Part shown: positions 1 to 7,715 of the stretch, piece by piece
How positions within the stretch are numbered: the first letter of the stretch is position 1
Layout: each line of letters starts with the position of its first letter
NCBI GenBank assembly: GCA_900321265.1
Contig: ONVJ01000132.1
Span: 1 to 19,549, forward strand
Source: an uncultured Eubacteriales bacterium
GTDB lineage: Bacteria; Bacillota; Clostridia; Oscillospirales; CAG-272
Direction: 5' to 3'
Length of the DNA stretch: 19,549 bases
Translations under genes and position numbers: made by a program
The notes under the pieces: model-generated
What the model saw: only the letters and a program-made list of their open reading frames with translations
What the model was told of the DNA's origin: nothing
Databases searched by the model: none

Positions 1-137
1 AACAGGTCCTTCGCTACCCGCGCAGTGATCTCCTTTGCTTTTTTCGATCTGTCCTTTCCGGATCCTTCCGCCTCTTCAGGCAGCCCTCCGCTGAAGTCCA
101 GGTATACGATATCAAGCTTTCCGTTTGAGCCGTTCAT
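1..137 (-). CDS. 5' end of an unrecognised protein (partial at window edge)
   Basis: The minus strand reads open from an ATG at 137 to the window edge, giving 45 residues that begin MNGSNGKLDIVYLDFSGG and continue into a charged Lys/Arg/Glu-rich stretch (KDRSKKAKEITARVAKDL). A consensus promoter on the same strand (201-229) supports it as a real gene. The ribosome-binding site is modest: an AAAGG about 11 nt upstream. The ATG overlaps the TAA of an 8-codon upstream reading frame (MDFERRKP) in the arrangement TAATG, which would allow translational coupling. I do not recognise the family from this fragment and no function is offered. The other reading frames in this stretch look like shadows. 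Confidence 0.6.
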   Translation of the reverse strand, partial: MNGSNGKLDIVYLDFSGGLPEEAEGSGKDRSKKAKEITARVAKDL

Positions 138-200
138 TAAGGTTTCCGCCTTTCAAAATCCATACGTCTGCGGGCTGATATTTCGTCCGCCGCGATTGAG

Positions 201-229
201 ATTATACCATAACGTCGGGGCTGTGTCAA
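201..229 (-). promoter_or_regulatory. Housekeeping sigma promoter for the gene at 1-137
   Basis: Read on the minus strand: TTGACA (229-224), a 17-nt spacer ending in TGG, then TATAAT (206-201). This is a perfect consensus with an extended -10. It gives a leader of roughly 55 nt before the ATG at 137. It lies back to back with the MarR promoter at 300-328. Confidence 0.85.
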
Positions 230-299
230 GCGCAGATTCCTTTCTGCCGGGAAATAAAAAAGATATAGATTAAAATAATAATTTGACCCGGTTTTTCTG

Positions 300-328
300 T
301 TGACATCCTTACCCGGCGATGATATAAT
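300..328 (+). promoter_or_regulatory. Consensus promoter of the marR-ABC operon
   Basis: TTGACA at 300-305, 17-nt spacer, TATAAT at 323-328: both hexamers perfect. The expected transcription start (about 335) falls on the left edge of the palindrome at 335-348, so a protein bound there would block initiation. Confidence 0.9.
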
Positions 329-334
329 AAATAT

Positions 335-348
335 GTTGCGCGCGCAAC
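335..348. promoter_or_regulatory. Perfect 14-bp palindrome, probable MarR operator
   Basis: GTTGCGCGCGCAAC at 335-348 is a perfect dyad lying 6 nt after the -10 box and 44 nt before the marR start codon. MarR dimers bind short palindromes of this size, commonly over their own promoter, and TTGC...GCAA half-sites fit that pattern. That this MarR binds here is inference; the position and symmetry are seen directly. Confidence 0.75.
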
Positions 349-392
349 CATTTTGCGCCGCGGTCAGAAAGACGACGAAACGGAGGACCGCC

Positions 393-884
393 ATGCCTTC
401 ACTCATGAGATGCATCAATATAATAAGCCGGTGCGGCGCCATATACCGCTCCGACAGGCTTGCGGGGACCGATCTGGGAGAAGCCCACCACAGCTATATC
501 CTGACCCTATGCCGTTCGCCCGGCATCTCTCAGGACAGTCTGTCGAAAAAACTGTTCATTAACAAGAGCAACGTCACGAGGACCCTCTCCTGCCTCGAGG
601 CGGCGGGATACGTCCGACGCGAGCAGTCGGAAAAAGACAGGAGAGTCATCCTCGTCTGGCCCACCGAAAAAGCCTATGCCGCCCTCCCCTCTATCAGAGG
701 GATCCTTCAGGACTGGAACGATTACATAGCCTCCGACCTCTCGGAGGAAGAAAAAGAGACCCTTAAAGAGGTGCTTCCGAAGCTCGCCGCCCGAGCGGCC
801 GCATATGCCGAACACTCGGGCGCCGACCTGGGCGACGACCCGGTCCCGCGGGACGGAGGAAGCGGAGAAGGAGGCGGCAGTTGA
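393..884 (+). CDS. MarR-family transcriptional regulator
   Basis: This 163-residue protein is a winged helix-turn-helix regulator, expected to act as a dimeric repressor of its own operon and to release DNA on binding a small ligand. The core runs from about residue 29 (EAHHSYILTLCRSPGISQDSL) through the recognition helix (INKSNVTRTLSCLEAAGYV) to the wing, where the conserved acidic-Arg-Arg is seen in EKDRRVIL. The C-terminal helices complete the dimer interface. I chose the ATG at 393 because GGAGG (382-386) sits 6 nt upstream; the frame extends further back but only through the promoter. The Gly-rich tail (GGSGEGGGS) arises because the same bases carry the ribosome-binding site of the next gene. 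Stop and next start overlap (TTGA), which implies translational coupling to the exporter. Confidence 0.92.
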   Translation: MPSLMRCINIISRCGAIYRSDRLAGTDLGEAHHSYILTLCRSPGISQDSLSKKLFINKSNVTRTLSCLEAAGYVRREQSEKDRRVILVWPTEKAYAALPSIRGILQDWNDYIASDLSEEEKETLKEVLPKLAARAAAYAEHSGADLGDDPVPRDGGSGEGGGS

Positions 885-2638
885 GAAGGATACTGAAATA
901 CCTCAGGCCATACAGGACCCGGATAGGCTGGAACATGCTCCTGAAGATCTCGGCGACTGCTATCGAGCTTTTTCTTCCCAGGATACTCAGCTACATCATC
1001 GAGGGCATCATAAAGCCTCTCGAAAAAGCCCCCTCGGTCGATATCGGCGCCAAGACGGCCGAGATCTCGGTCTGGGCTGCCGTCATGATCGTCTGCGCCT
1101 TCCTGGGAGTCGCGGGCAACGTCACCGCCAACCGGATGTCGGCAAGGATCGCGAAGGACGCGGCACGGGCGGTGAGACGCGATCTCTTCGACAGGACGAT
1201 GTCGCTCTCGCCGGCCCAGACCGACGCCTTCACCGTCCCGAGTCTCGAGAGCAGACTCACCTCCGACACCTACAACTTCCACAACTTCATCAACATGATG
1301 CAGCGGATGGGGGTCAGGGCCCCGATCCTTCTGGTAGGCGGACTCGCCATCTGCGCGACGATGGACTGGCGGCTGACTCTCGTCATGGCCTGCATCCTGC
1401 CTCTTCTCTTCTTTGCCGTCTACACGATCACATCCAGGGGTCTTCCGCTCTATACGAAAGTCCAGTCTGCGGTGGACGGCATGATAAGGGTCGTCCGCGA
1501 GGACGCTCAGGGGATACGGGTGATCAAGGCGCTTTCGAGAAGCGACTACGAGACCGCCAGATACGACAGGGAGAACCGCGCGCTCGCCTCGATCGAGGGT
1601 AAGACCAACTCGATCATGGCCGCGGCCAACCCCGCGATGAGCTTCTTCATGAACCTCGGACTGGTATCGGTCGTCTATTCAGGGGCGCACCTCGTCGGCA
1701 GGGGACTGTCCAGCGCCGGCAACATAATCGCATTCATACAGTATTTCACCATGATCTCGGGGGCCATGATGGGCATCTCGAGGATATTCGTCATGACTTC
1801 CAAGGCAGCCGCGTCGGCCAGGCGCATCGCCGAGGTCCTCGATACGGGCGAAGGGCTGCCCCTCGCGTCTGAGAAGGAGTATCCGAAATGCGACGAGCCC
1901 GAAGGCTCGGTCGTCTTCGACAGGGTCTCATTCGCCTACGGAGGCACGAAGGAGATACTGCACGACATAAGCTTCAGGCTGGAAAAAGGCAGTCAGCTCG
2001 GGATCATCGGAGCCACCGGATCGGGAAAGACGACGGCGATATCGCTGTTGATGAGGTTCTACGACGCGACCTCGGGATCGGTAAGGATCGGAGGCCGGGA
2101 CGTAAGGACGATACCCGAGGAGGAGCTCCATTCGCTCTTCGGCTCCGCGATGCAGAACGATTTCATCTTTGCCGGGACCGTCGAGGAGAACATCCGATTC
2201 TTCAGGGATATCCCGCGCGAAAAGCTGGTCGCGGCTGCGAAGATCGCCCAGGCGGACGGTTTCATATCCTCGTTTGAAGAGGGGTACGGCTATATGCTCA
2301 CCTCAAAGGGAACGAACCTCTCGGGCGGACAGCGGCAGCGGATACTGATCGCGAGGGCGATCGCCGGAGACCCCGAGATACTGATACTCGACGACTCGAG
2401 CTCGGCGCTCGACTACCGCACCGACATGCTCCTCAGACAGGCAATCTCCTCCGAACTCGCCGGAGTGACATCTGTCGTCGTCGCTCAGAGAGTGAGTTCG
2501 GTCATGTCGGCCGACCTGATCCTGGTTCTGGACGAGGGAAGGATAATCGGAGCCGGGAAACACGAAGAGCTGCTTGCCGGATGCGCGGTCTACCGCGAGA
2601 TAAGCGACTCTCAGATGGGAGGTGCGTTCCTTGAATAG
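881..2638 (+). CDS. ABC exporter half-transporter, degenerate-site subunit of a heterodimer
   Basis: This 585-residue protein has a six-helix type IV ABC exporter membrane domain (about 15-310) fused to a nucleotide-binding domain (about 345-575). Walker A is GATGSGKTT (377-385), the signature is canonical LSGGQ (480-484), Walker B is ILILDD (500-505) and the switch residue is Gln536 (VVVAQRVSS). The catalytic Glu after Walker B is therefore Asp505 and the switch His is Gln, the pattern of the degenerate subunit in TM287/288- and BmrCD-type heterodimers. The start is TTG at 881, overlapping the marR stop, with AGGAGG (869-874) 6 nt upstream. It is expected in the cytoplasmic membrane paired with the next gene, exporting a hydrophobic drug, peptide or lipid; the substrate cannot be read from the sequence. 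MarR control suggests an inducible efflux pump. Confidence 0.93.
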   Translation: MRRILKYLRPYRTRIGWNMLLKISATAIELFLPRILSYIIEGIIKPLEKAPSVDIGAKTAEISVWAAVMIVCAFLGVAGNVTANRMSARIAKDAARAVRRDLFDRTMSLSPAQTDAFTVPSLESRLTSDTYNFHNFINMMQRMGVRAPILLVGGLAICATMDWRLTLVMACILPLLFFAVYTITSRGLPLYTKVQSAVDGMIRVVREDAQGIRVIKALSRSDYETARYDRENRALASIEGKTNSIMAAANPAMSFFMNLGLVSVVYSGAHLVGRGLSSAGNIIAFIQYFTMISGAMMGISRIFVMTSKAAASARRIAEVLDTGEGLPLASEKEYPKCDEPEGSVVFDRVSFAYGGTKEILHDISFRLEKGSQLGIIGATGSGKTTAISLLMRFYDATSGSVRIGGRDVRTIPEEELHSLFGSAMQNDFIFAGTVEENIRFFRDIPREKLVAAAKIAQADGFISSFEEGYGYMLTSKGTNLSGGQRQRILIARAIAGDPEILILDDSSSALDYRTDMLLRQAISSELAGVTSVVVAQRVSSVMSADLILVLDEGRIIGAGKHEELLAGCAVYREISDSQMGGAFLE

Positions 2639-4607
2639 AGGCGGATTCGGACCGGGCGGGGGAATGCTGGGCAATCCGGTCCAGCAGAACAACCCGAACA
2701 ACCGGCAGAAGGCACAGAAGCTCGATCCGAAAACGAGAAAAAGGGTGCTTCTCAGGCTTTCGAAATATCTCTTCTCCTACTACTGGATAGTCATACCTGC
2801 CGTCATCCTGATGCTTGCCTCGAATCTGCTCGGGATCGTCGCCCCCAAGATCTCGGGAAAGGCGATCGACATCATCAGCCCGACACGGAACAGGGAGGGC
2901 ACGTCACAGACGGCCGATCCCGGAACCGCCGGAGCGGACGCGTCAGTCCCTGAATCGGGCGACGGAACCCATGACGCATCCTCCGGAGCGGAGACAGGCG
3001 CGATCGATTTTGAGAAGCTGCGCCACTATATCCTTCTCATGCTGATCTGCTATCTCGGATCGGCGCTGCTGGCGCTCGCGCTGGCGGTGGTGCTGGCGCA
3101 GCTGGGAAAGAAGATCACCTACCGGCTGCGGAAGGATCTTTTCGAACACCTCGTTAAGCTTCCGGTCGGCTACTTCGACCGCCGTCAGACCGGCGACATA
3201 ATCAGCCACATCTCCTACGACGTCGACACCGTCAACACATCTCTTTCGCACGACCTGCTCCAGGTCGCGTCGAGCGTCGTGACGGTCGTCGGATGCGTCT
3301 TCTTCATGATATCCATATCCCCCGTCCTCCTGCTCGTGTTCTGTGTGACCGTTCCGGTATCCGTCTATATGACGAAGCAGCGCACGACGAAGGTCAGGCC
3401 GCTATTTCGGACGAGATCGGCAAAGCTGGGCGAACTCAACGGCTACGCCGAGGAGATGCTGTCGGGGCAGCGCACGGTGAGGGCTTACGGAAGGACAGCC
3501 ACCGTCTCAGGAAGTTTTGACGAACGCAACGCAGACGCCAGCGAGGCATATTACAAGGCGGACTGGCACGGTGCCGTGATCGGTCCCGGCGTCAATTTCA
3601 TCAACAACCTTGCCCTCTCGCTCATAATCCTGTTCGGCGGTGTCTTCTTCATGCTTTCGCTGACCGGACGCGTCGGACCTTCGAGCATCTTCTTCATCGC
3701 GCTCGGCGATCTCTCGGCCTTCGTTCAGTATTCGAGAAAGTTCTCCGGCCCGATCAACGAATTCGCCAACATCCTCGCCGACCTTCAGTCGGCTCTCGCC
3801 GCAGCAGAAAGGATCTTCCGAATCCTCGACGAGCCGGTCGAGACCCCCGACCGCGAAAACGCGGTCGACATTCTGCGTCCCGCGGGCGATGTCGCGATCG
3901 ATCACGTCTCCTTCGGATACGTCCCGGGACGGACCGTGATCCGCGATCTGAGCCTGAACGTCCCCAGGGGATCGACGATCGCCATCGTAGGCCCCACCGG
4001 AGCCGGAAAGACGACCGTCATCAATCTGCTTATGCGCTTCTACGACGTCGACAGCGGAGAGATCAGGATAGACGGCCGCGAGATCAGGGATATAACCCGC
4101 GACTCGCTCAGGGCTTCATACACGATGGTGCTCCAGGACACCTGGCTCTTCGGCGGGACAGTCTCGGAGAACATCGCCTACGGGCGGGACGGAGCGACCG
4201 CAGACGAGATCGAGGCCGCTGCGCGGGCGGCTCATATCGACGGATTCATCAGATCTCTGCCGGAAGGCTACGGCACAGTGATGACCGACAACGGGATCAG
4301 CATCTCGAAGGGACAGAAGCAGCTGATAACGATCGCCAGGGCCATGCTGGCCTCGTCGCCGATGCTCATCCTCGACGAGGCGACCTCTAACGTCGACTCC
4401 AGGACCGAAAAGCAGATCCAGGAGGCCATGCTCAAGCTGATGAATGGAAGAACCTGCTTCGTCATCGCCCACAGGCTTTCGACTATACAGAACGCCGACC
4501 TCATCCTCGTGATGAACGGCGGAGACGTCATCGAGCAGGGCACGCATGAGGAGCTGATGAGTTCTGGCGGTTTTTACGCTTCTCTTTACAATTCGCAGTT
4601 TTTGTGA
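2631..4607 (+). CDS. ABC exporter half-transporter, catalytic-site subunit of a heterodimer
   Basis: This 658-residue partner has a Gly/Gln/Asn-rich cytoplasmic N-terminus (about 1-30), a membrane domain (about 40-375) and a nucleotide-binding domain (about 410-655). Walker A is GPTGAGKTT (454-462), Walker B MLILDE (578-583) with Glu583 intact, and the switch is His614 (VIAHRLS). The signature is ISKGQ (558-562) instead of LSGGQ. In the head-to-tail dimer this weak signature faces the weak Walker B of subunit 1, leaving one consensus ATP site and one degenerate site. The loop after the first membrane helix carries an extra Ser/Thr/Asp/Glu-rich stretch of about 35-40 residues (about 85-122), probably outside the cell. 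I prefer the TTG at 2631, with GGGAGG (2617-2622) 8 nt upstream; a GTG at 2622 in the same frame overlaps that site. It overlaps subunit 1 by 8 nt. Confidence 0.93.
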   Translation: MNRGGFGPGGGMLGNPVQQNNPNNRQKAQKLDPKTRKRVLLRLSKYLFSYYWIVIPAVILMLASNLLGIVAPKISGKAIDIISPTRNREGTSQTADPGTAGADASVPESGDGTHDASSGAETGAIDFEKLRHYILLMLICYLGSALLALALAVVLAQLGKKITYRLRKDLFEHLVKLPVGYFDRRQTGDIISHISYDVDTVNTSLSHDLLQVASSVVTVVGCVFFMISISPVLLLVFCVTVPVSVYMTKQRTTKVRPLFRTRSAKLGELNGYAEEMLSGQRTVRAYGRTATVSGSFDERNADASEAYYKADWHGAVIGPGVNFINNLALSLIILFGGVFFMLSLTGRVGPSSIFFIALGDLSAFVQYSRKFSGPINEFANILADLQSALAAAERIFRILDEPVETPDRENAVDILRPAGDVAIDHVSFGYVPGRTVIRDLSLNVPRGSTIAIVGPTGAGKTTVINLLMRFYDVDSGEIRIDGREIRDITRDSLRASYTMVLQDTWLFGGTVSENIAYGRDGATADEIEAAARAAHIDGFIRSLPEGYGTVMTDNGISISKGQKQLITIARAMLASSPMLILDEATSNVDSRTEKQIQEAMLKLMNGRTCFVIAHRLSTIQNADLILVMNGGDVIEQGTHEELMSSGGFYASLYNSQFL

Positions 4608-4613
4608 TATAAT
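4585..4613 (+). promoter_or_regulatory. Promoter of the LCP gene, inside the end of the exporter gene
   Basis: TTTACA at 4585-4590, 17-nt spacer, TATAAT at 4608-4613. The -35 box and spacer lie in the last codons of the second ABC gene and the -10 starts one base after its stop codon. It would let the wall ligase be expressed independently of MarR control. Confidence 0.8.
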
Positions 4614-4670
4614 CATTCTGTAAATCATTCAGATTCTTGCCCCCGGACAGGGAAAGGACATCCGTCAGTC

Positions 4671-6053
4671 ATGGCAGAAACCGTTGAAAAGAAAGAAAAA
4701 AACAAAAAAAACAGATCCCGGAAGATCATTCTGATCGTCCTTATCTCTCTGCTTGCCCTTCTTCTGACGGCAGGAATAGTCGGCGGAGCCTATTTTCTCC
4801 CGCTCTACCGCGCCTACCGCAGCAGTCTTGAGACGATCCCGATTATCGAACGCCCGGACGATCTGACGGTCCCGGACAGTCCCGACATCGAGATCATAAC
4901 CGTCGACGCCGGGGAATGGACATACGAAGACGACACCGGCGAGCCGGTCCGGCCGGATACGTCGGACAACCAGTTCACCGAACCGGTCGATCCCTCGTCA
5001 TCCTACCTGACCGAAACGGTCTCCCCTCCGGACGATACGACGCCGCAGGCGCCCGAAACATCCGACATGACAGGTTCATCGACTGCCGCGAACTCCTCCG
5101 CCGCTCAGCAGGGAACATCCGGCGGTTCGGCCGCAACTTCCTCATCGCCTCAGGGCACGACCGCGAAACCACCTGTGACTACCGCCAGACCTCCTGTCAC
5201 CACAGCAAAACCCGAACCGGTATATACTCCGCCGGAATCGACCGAGGTCCCGCACGCTCTGCCTTCGACAGGGATATACCGGGTGGCCAGAATGGATCCC
5301 GACGTGGAGAACATCCTGCTGATAGGGCTTGACACGAGAAACCCATACGCCTTTGACGGAAGATCCGACTGCATGATCGTCTTTTCGTTCAACAAAAAGA
5401 CCGGGGATGTCAAGCTCATATCCCTCCTGCGCGACATACTTGTTCCGATCAGCGGACACGGCTGGAACAGGCTCAACTCCGCCTACGCCTTCGGAGGAGC
5501 CGCCCTCTGCATAAACACGATAAACGATTACTTCGGTCTTGACATTCAAAAATACGCGACGGTAAATTTCGCATGCGTCGTCATACTCATCGACAAGTGC
5601 GGAGGCGTCGATCTTGAACTGACCGAGGTCGAAAGACAGCACATAGGCGGAGAGCTCCAGTCTCTGGGCAACGGGAAATACCATCTCAACGGCAATCAGG
5701 CAAAGGCTTATATGAGCGACCGCTCGACGATCGGAGCCGACTTCGACCGCACTCAGCGGCAGAGGAATGTCCTGATGGCGCTCTACAGCAAGCTCATGTC
5801 CGAAAAAAAGCTGAGCGAGATACTGAACATCATCGAATCGGGATTTGCCTATGTCAGAACAAATATCCCGCTCAACGACCTGTTTTCACTGGCCACCTCG
5901 GTCTATTCATTCGGAAGCAGTCTGAAGCTCTCATCCGACAAGATCCCCTGCAACGGAAGCTTCAGCTTCGGATACTACAACAAAATGGCGATCATCAACA
6001 TCAACCGGTCGTCAAACATCGCCTACCTGAAAAAGATCATCTGGAACAAATAA
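4671..6053 (+). CDS. LytR-CpsA-Psr (LCP) family wall-polymer ligase
   Basis: This 460-residue protein has a short Lys-rich cytoplasmic N-terminus, one membrane anchor (about 19-43), a low-complexity Pro/Thr/Ser linker (about 60-190, with TTAKPPVTTARPPVTTAKP) and an LCP domain (about 211-375). LCP motifs are clear: NILLIGLDTR (214-223), a DCMIVFSF strand, SLLRDILVPI (Arg254, Asp255), RLNSAYAFGG and DFDRTQRQR (357-365) with the conserved arginines that hold the polyprenyl pyrophosphate. LCP enzymes move anionic glycopolymers such as teichoic acid from undecaprenyl pyrophosphate to peptidoglycan on the outer face of the membrane. Which polymer is attached here cannot be told. The ATG at 4671 has an AAAGGA about 12 nt upstream. 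It has its own promoter and converges with aspS across the hairpin at 6066-6114. Confidence 0.93.
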   Translation: MAETVEKKEKNKKNRSRKIILIVLISLLALLLTAGIVGGAYFLPLYRAYRSSLETIPIIERPDDLTVPDSPDIEIITVDAGEWTYEDDTGEPVRPDTSDNQFTEPVDPSSSYLTETVSPPDDTTPQAPETSDMTGSSTAANSSAAQQGTSGGSAATSSSPQGTTAKPPVTTARPPVTTAKPEPVYTPPESTEVPHALPSTGIYRVARMDPDVENILLIGLDTRNPYAFDGRSDCMIVFSFNKKTGDVKLISLLRDILVPISGHGWNRLNSAYAFGGAALCINTINDYFGLDIQKYATVNFACVVILIDKCGGVDLELTEVERQHIGGELQSLGNGKYHLNGNQAKAYMSDRSTIGADFDRTQRQRNVLMALYSKLMSEKKLSEILNIIESGFAYVRTNIPLNDLFSLATSVYSFGSSLKLSSDKIPCNGSFSFGYYNKMAIININRSSNIAYLKKIIWNK

Positions 6054-6065
6054 CCGCTCCTCAAC

Positions 6066-6114
6066 AGTTTAGAGGCCGCTCCCAAAGTCTGACTCCGGGG
6101 GCGGCCCCTAAACT
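6066..6114. terminator. Convergent hairpin between LCP gene and aspS, probable bidirectional terminator
   Basis: Arms 6066-6083 and 6097-6114 pair as AGTTTAG/CTAAACT on the outside and GGCCGC(T)CCC/GGG(G)GCGGCC inside, with one A-C mismatch and a T-G wobble; the loop is 13 nt. It lies 12 nt after one stop codon and 16 nt after the other. Neither side has a clear T-run, so termination strength is uncertain. Confidence 0.6.
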
Positions 6115-6130
6115 TATGAATACCCAATAA

Positions 6131-7426
6131 TCAGGGAGTGAGCCTGTCGGGTCCGCGGAAGATAAACTCGGCCTCCTTGATGGAGATTCCGAGGAAGAGC
6201 ATCGTAAGTCTGTCGATGCCGAGACCGAATCCGCCGTGAGGCGGGCAGCCGTAGCGGAAGAACTCGGTGTAGAATTTCACGTCCTCGGCAAGTCCCTTTT
6301 CGGCGGCGTTCCGGCAGAGAACGTCGTATCTGTGCTCTCTCTGAGAGCCGGATGTGATCTCGGTCCCTCTCCAGATGAGGTCGAAACCCTGCGGGACTCC
6401 CCTCTCGTCGCGCATATGGTAGAAGGGACGTTTGTCGGAGGCAAAATCGGTGACGAACATGAACTCGCTGCCGAAGAGCTCCTTTGCGAGTCTGTATGTA
6501 AGATGCTCGGCGTCGGTGGTCAGATCCCCCTTCTCGGATTCGGGGACGGTGTAGCCGTACCTCTTCTCCTCTTCCTCGTAGATCTCTGCGACCGTCATGA
6601 CCGGGAATGGCTTTTCGGGGACAGTTACCCGGTATTCCTCTCCGTACAGACGGACGATATCGTCGCCGAATTTTTCCGCGACCCGTCCGATCATGTATGT
6701 CAGCATCTCCTCCTCCAGTTTCATGACGTCGCGGAAACTGTCGATATAGCTGAATTCAAGATCGAATCCGGTGAACTCGGTTGCGTGCTTTCTCGTATAG
6801 GACTTCTCTGCCCTGAAGACGGGAGCGCACTCGAATACGCGCTCAAATCCGGCTGCCATCGCCATCTGCTTGTAGAACTGAGGCGACTGCGCCAGATATG
6901 CGTTGCCGTCGAAGTAGTCGAGGCGGAAGACCTCAGAGCCCGACTCGCTCGCGGCGCCGATAATCTTAGGCGAGTGGAACTCGAGAAAATTCCTCTCAAG
7001 AAGCCAGTCGCGCAGCGCTGCCGTCATTTCGGTCTGAAGCCTGAAGATCAGCGTATTCTTTTCGGTGCGGAGATCGATCCAGCGGTAGTCAAGCCTTGAA
7101 TCGATCGCGGAATCCTCCTTTATCGGCAGTGCGTCTGCGACAGATTCGATCTTAAGAGTCTCGGGGATGATCTCGATCCCGCCCAGCTTCACGTAGTCGT
7201 TGGCGACGGCGGTCCCTTCGACGGTAATTACCGAATCGAGGGTGATCCTGTCGATATCCGCCAGCATCCCGGGATGTTCCTCCTTGACGACGGTGACCTG
7301 AATCTTTCCGGTAATGTCGCGAACGACGATGAAGGCCATCGTTCTCTTGTTCCTGAAGTTCTCGACGAATCCGGATATTTTTACTTTTGTGCCCGGAACT
7401 ATGTCCGCAACGCGGGTTCTTTCCAT
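6131..7426 (-). CDS. aspS: Aspartyl-tRNA synthetase, archaeal type (probable aspartate--tRNA(Asp/Asn) ligase)
   Basis: This 431-residue class IIb synthetase joins Asp to tRNA in the cytoplasm. The N-terminal OB-fold anticodon-binding domain (about 1-100) is followed by the class II catalytic core: the serine-rich flexible loop SPKIIGAASESGSEVF (152-167), LAQSPQFYKQM, motif 2 around FRAEKSYTRKH (204-214) and motif 3 at GLGIDRL (about 401-407), ending GISIKEAEFIFRGPDRLTP. At about 430 residues it lacks the GAD insertion domain of ordinary bacterial AspRS (about 590 residues), so it is the archaeal-like form seen in many Firmicutes beside or instead of the bacterial one. Such enzymes are often non-discriminating and charge tRNA-Asn with Asp for correction by GatCAB. 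An AsnRS assignment is less likely but not excluded by eye. A GAGGT lies about 7 nt before the ATG at 7426. Confidence 0.88.
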   Translation of the reverse strand: MERTRVADIVPGTKVKISGFVENFRNKRTMAFIVVRDITGKIQVTVVKEEHPGMLADIDRITLDSVITVEGTAVANDYVKLGGIEIIPETLKIESVADALPIKEDSAIDSRLDYRWIDLRTEKNTLIFRLQTEMTAALRDWLLERNFLEFHSPKIIGAASESGSEVFRLDYFDGNAYLAQSPQFYKQMAMAAGFERVFECAPVFRAEKSYTRKHATEFTGFDLEFSYIDSFRDVMKLEEEMLTYMIGRVAEKFGDDIVRLYGEEYRVTVPEKPFPVMTVAEIYEEEEKRYGYTVPESEKGDLTTDAEHLTYRLAKELFGSEFMFVTDFASDKRPFYHMRDERGVPQGFDLIWRGTEITSGSQREHRYDVLCRNAAEKGLAEDVKFYTEFFRYGCPPHGGFGLGIDRLTMLFLGISIKEAEFIFRGPDRLTP

Positions 7427-7480
7427 GACTGACCTCGGTGATTACTGTTATTCGGACCTTCCGGCCCGTTTAATAGAGAT

Positions 7481-7509
7481 ATTATATTGCAAAGAGAGAG
7501 CAAAGTCAA
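7481..7509 (-). promoter_or_regulatory. Promoter of aspS
   Basis: On the minus strand: TTGACT (7509-7504), 17-nt spacer, TATAAT (7486-7481). The leader before the aspS ATG is only about 48 nt, too short for a T-box, so tRNA-sensing control is not indicated. It is divergent from the rpmG promoter, with the two -35 boxes about 28 nt apart. Confidence 0.82.
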
Positions 7510-7537
7510 TATTTTTCTTTCTCAGTAAAAAAAATCC

Positions 7538-7566
7538 TTGACAAACAGACCTGATTGTAGTATAAT
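7538..7566 (+). promoter_or_regulatory. Consensus promoter of the rpmG-secE-nusG-rplK-rplA operon
   Basis: TTGACA at 7538-7543, 17-nt spacer, TATAAT at 7561-7566, a perfect match expected for a highly expressed ribosomal operon. The start of transcription should be near 7573, followed directly by the small hairpin and T-run at 7575-7596. Confidence 0.9.
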
Positions 7567-7574
7567 GTCATCAC

Positions 7575-7596
7575 CTCTGTCGGCAGGGCTTTTTTT
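7575..7596 (+). other. Small terminator-like hairpin with T7 at the start of the rpmG leader
   Basis: CTCTG (7575-7579) pairs with CAGGG (7584-7588) around a TCGG tetraloop (one T-G wobble) and is followed by C and seven T. It begins within a few bases of the expected transcription start, so as a real terminator it would act on a very short transcript. It may instead be a 5' stabilising hairpin. The rest of the leader (7597-7664) holds only a direct repeat of AGCCGCCGG (about 7618-7626 and 7646-7654). Confidence 0.4.
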
Positions 7597-7715
7597 GTGT
7601 GCACAGAACATTGAAAAAGCCGCCGGGCGAACACCACAGCGCTCAGCCGCCGGAGGGAGGTAAAATGGCCGCGACAGCGGTCAAATATCGCAGGAATCAG
7701 GAGGTGCCACTACAG

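Noticed and set aside
300..392. Upstream in-frame TTG at 300 as the MarR start
   Set aside because: That codon is part of the -35 box, upstream of the transcription start.
805..1602. Long plus-strand reading frame of 265 codons overlapping the first ABC gene
   Set aside because: Arg/His/Gly-rich translation with no domain; it is an out-of-frame shadow of the GC-rich ABC gene.
6236..7099. 287-codon plus-strand frame opposite aspS
   Set aside because: It is antisense to clear AspRS motifs, has no recognisable domain and no good ribosome-binding site.
7427..7480. T-box leader before aspS
   Set aside because: The leader from the promoter to the ATG is about 50 nt, far too short for a T-box stem I plus antiterminator.
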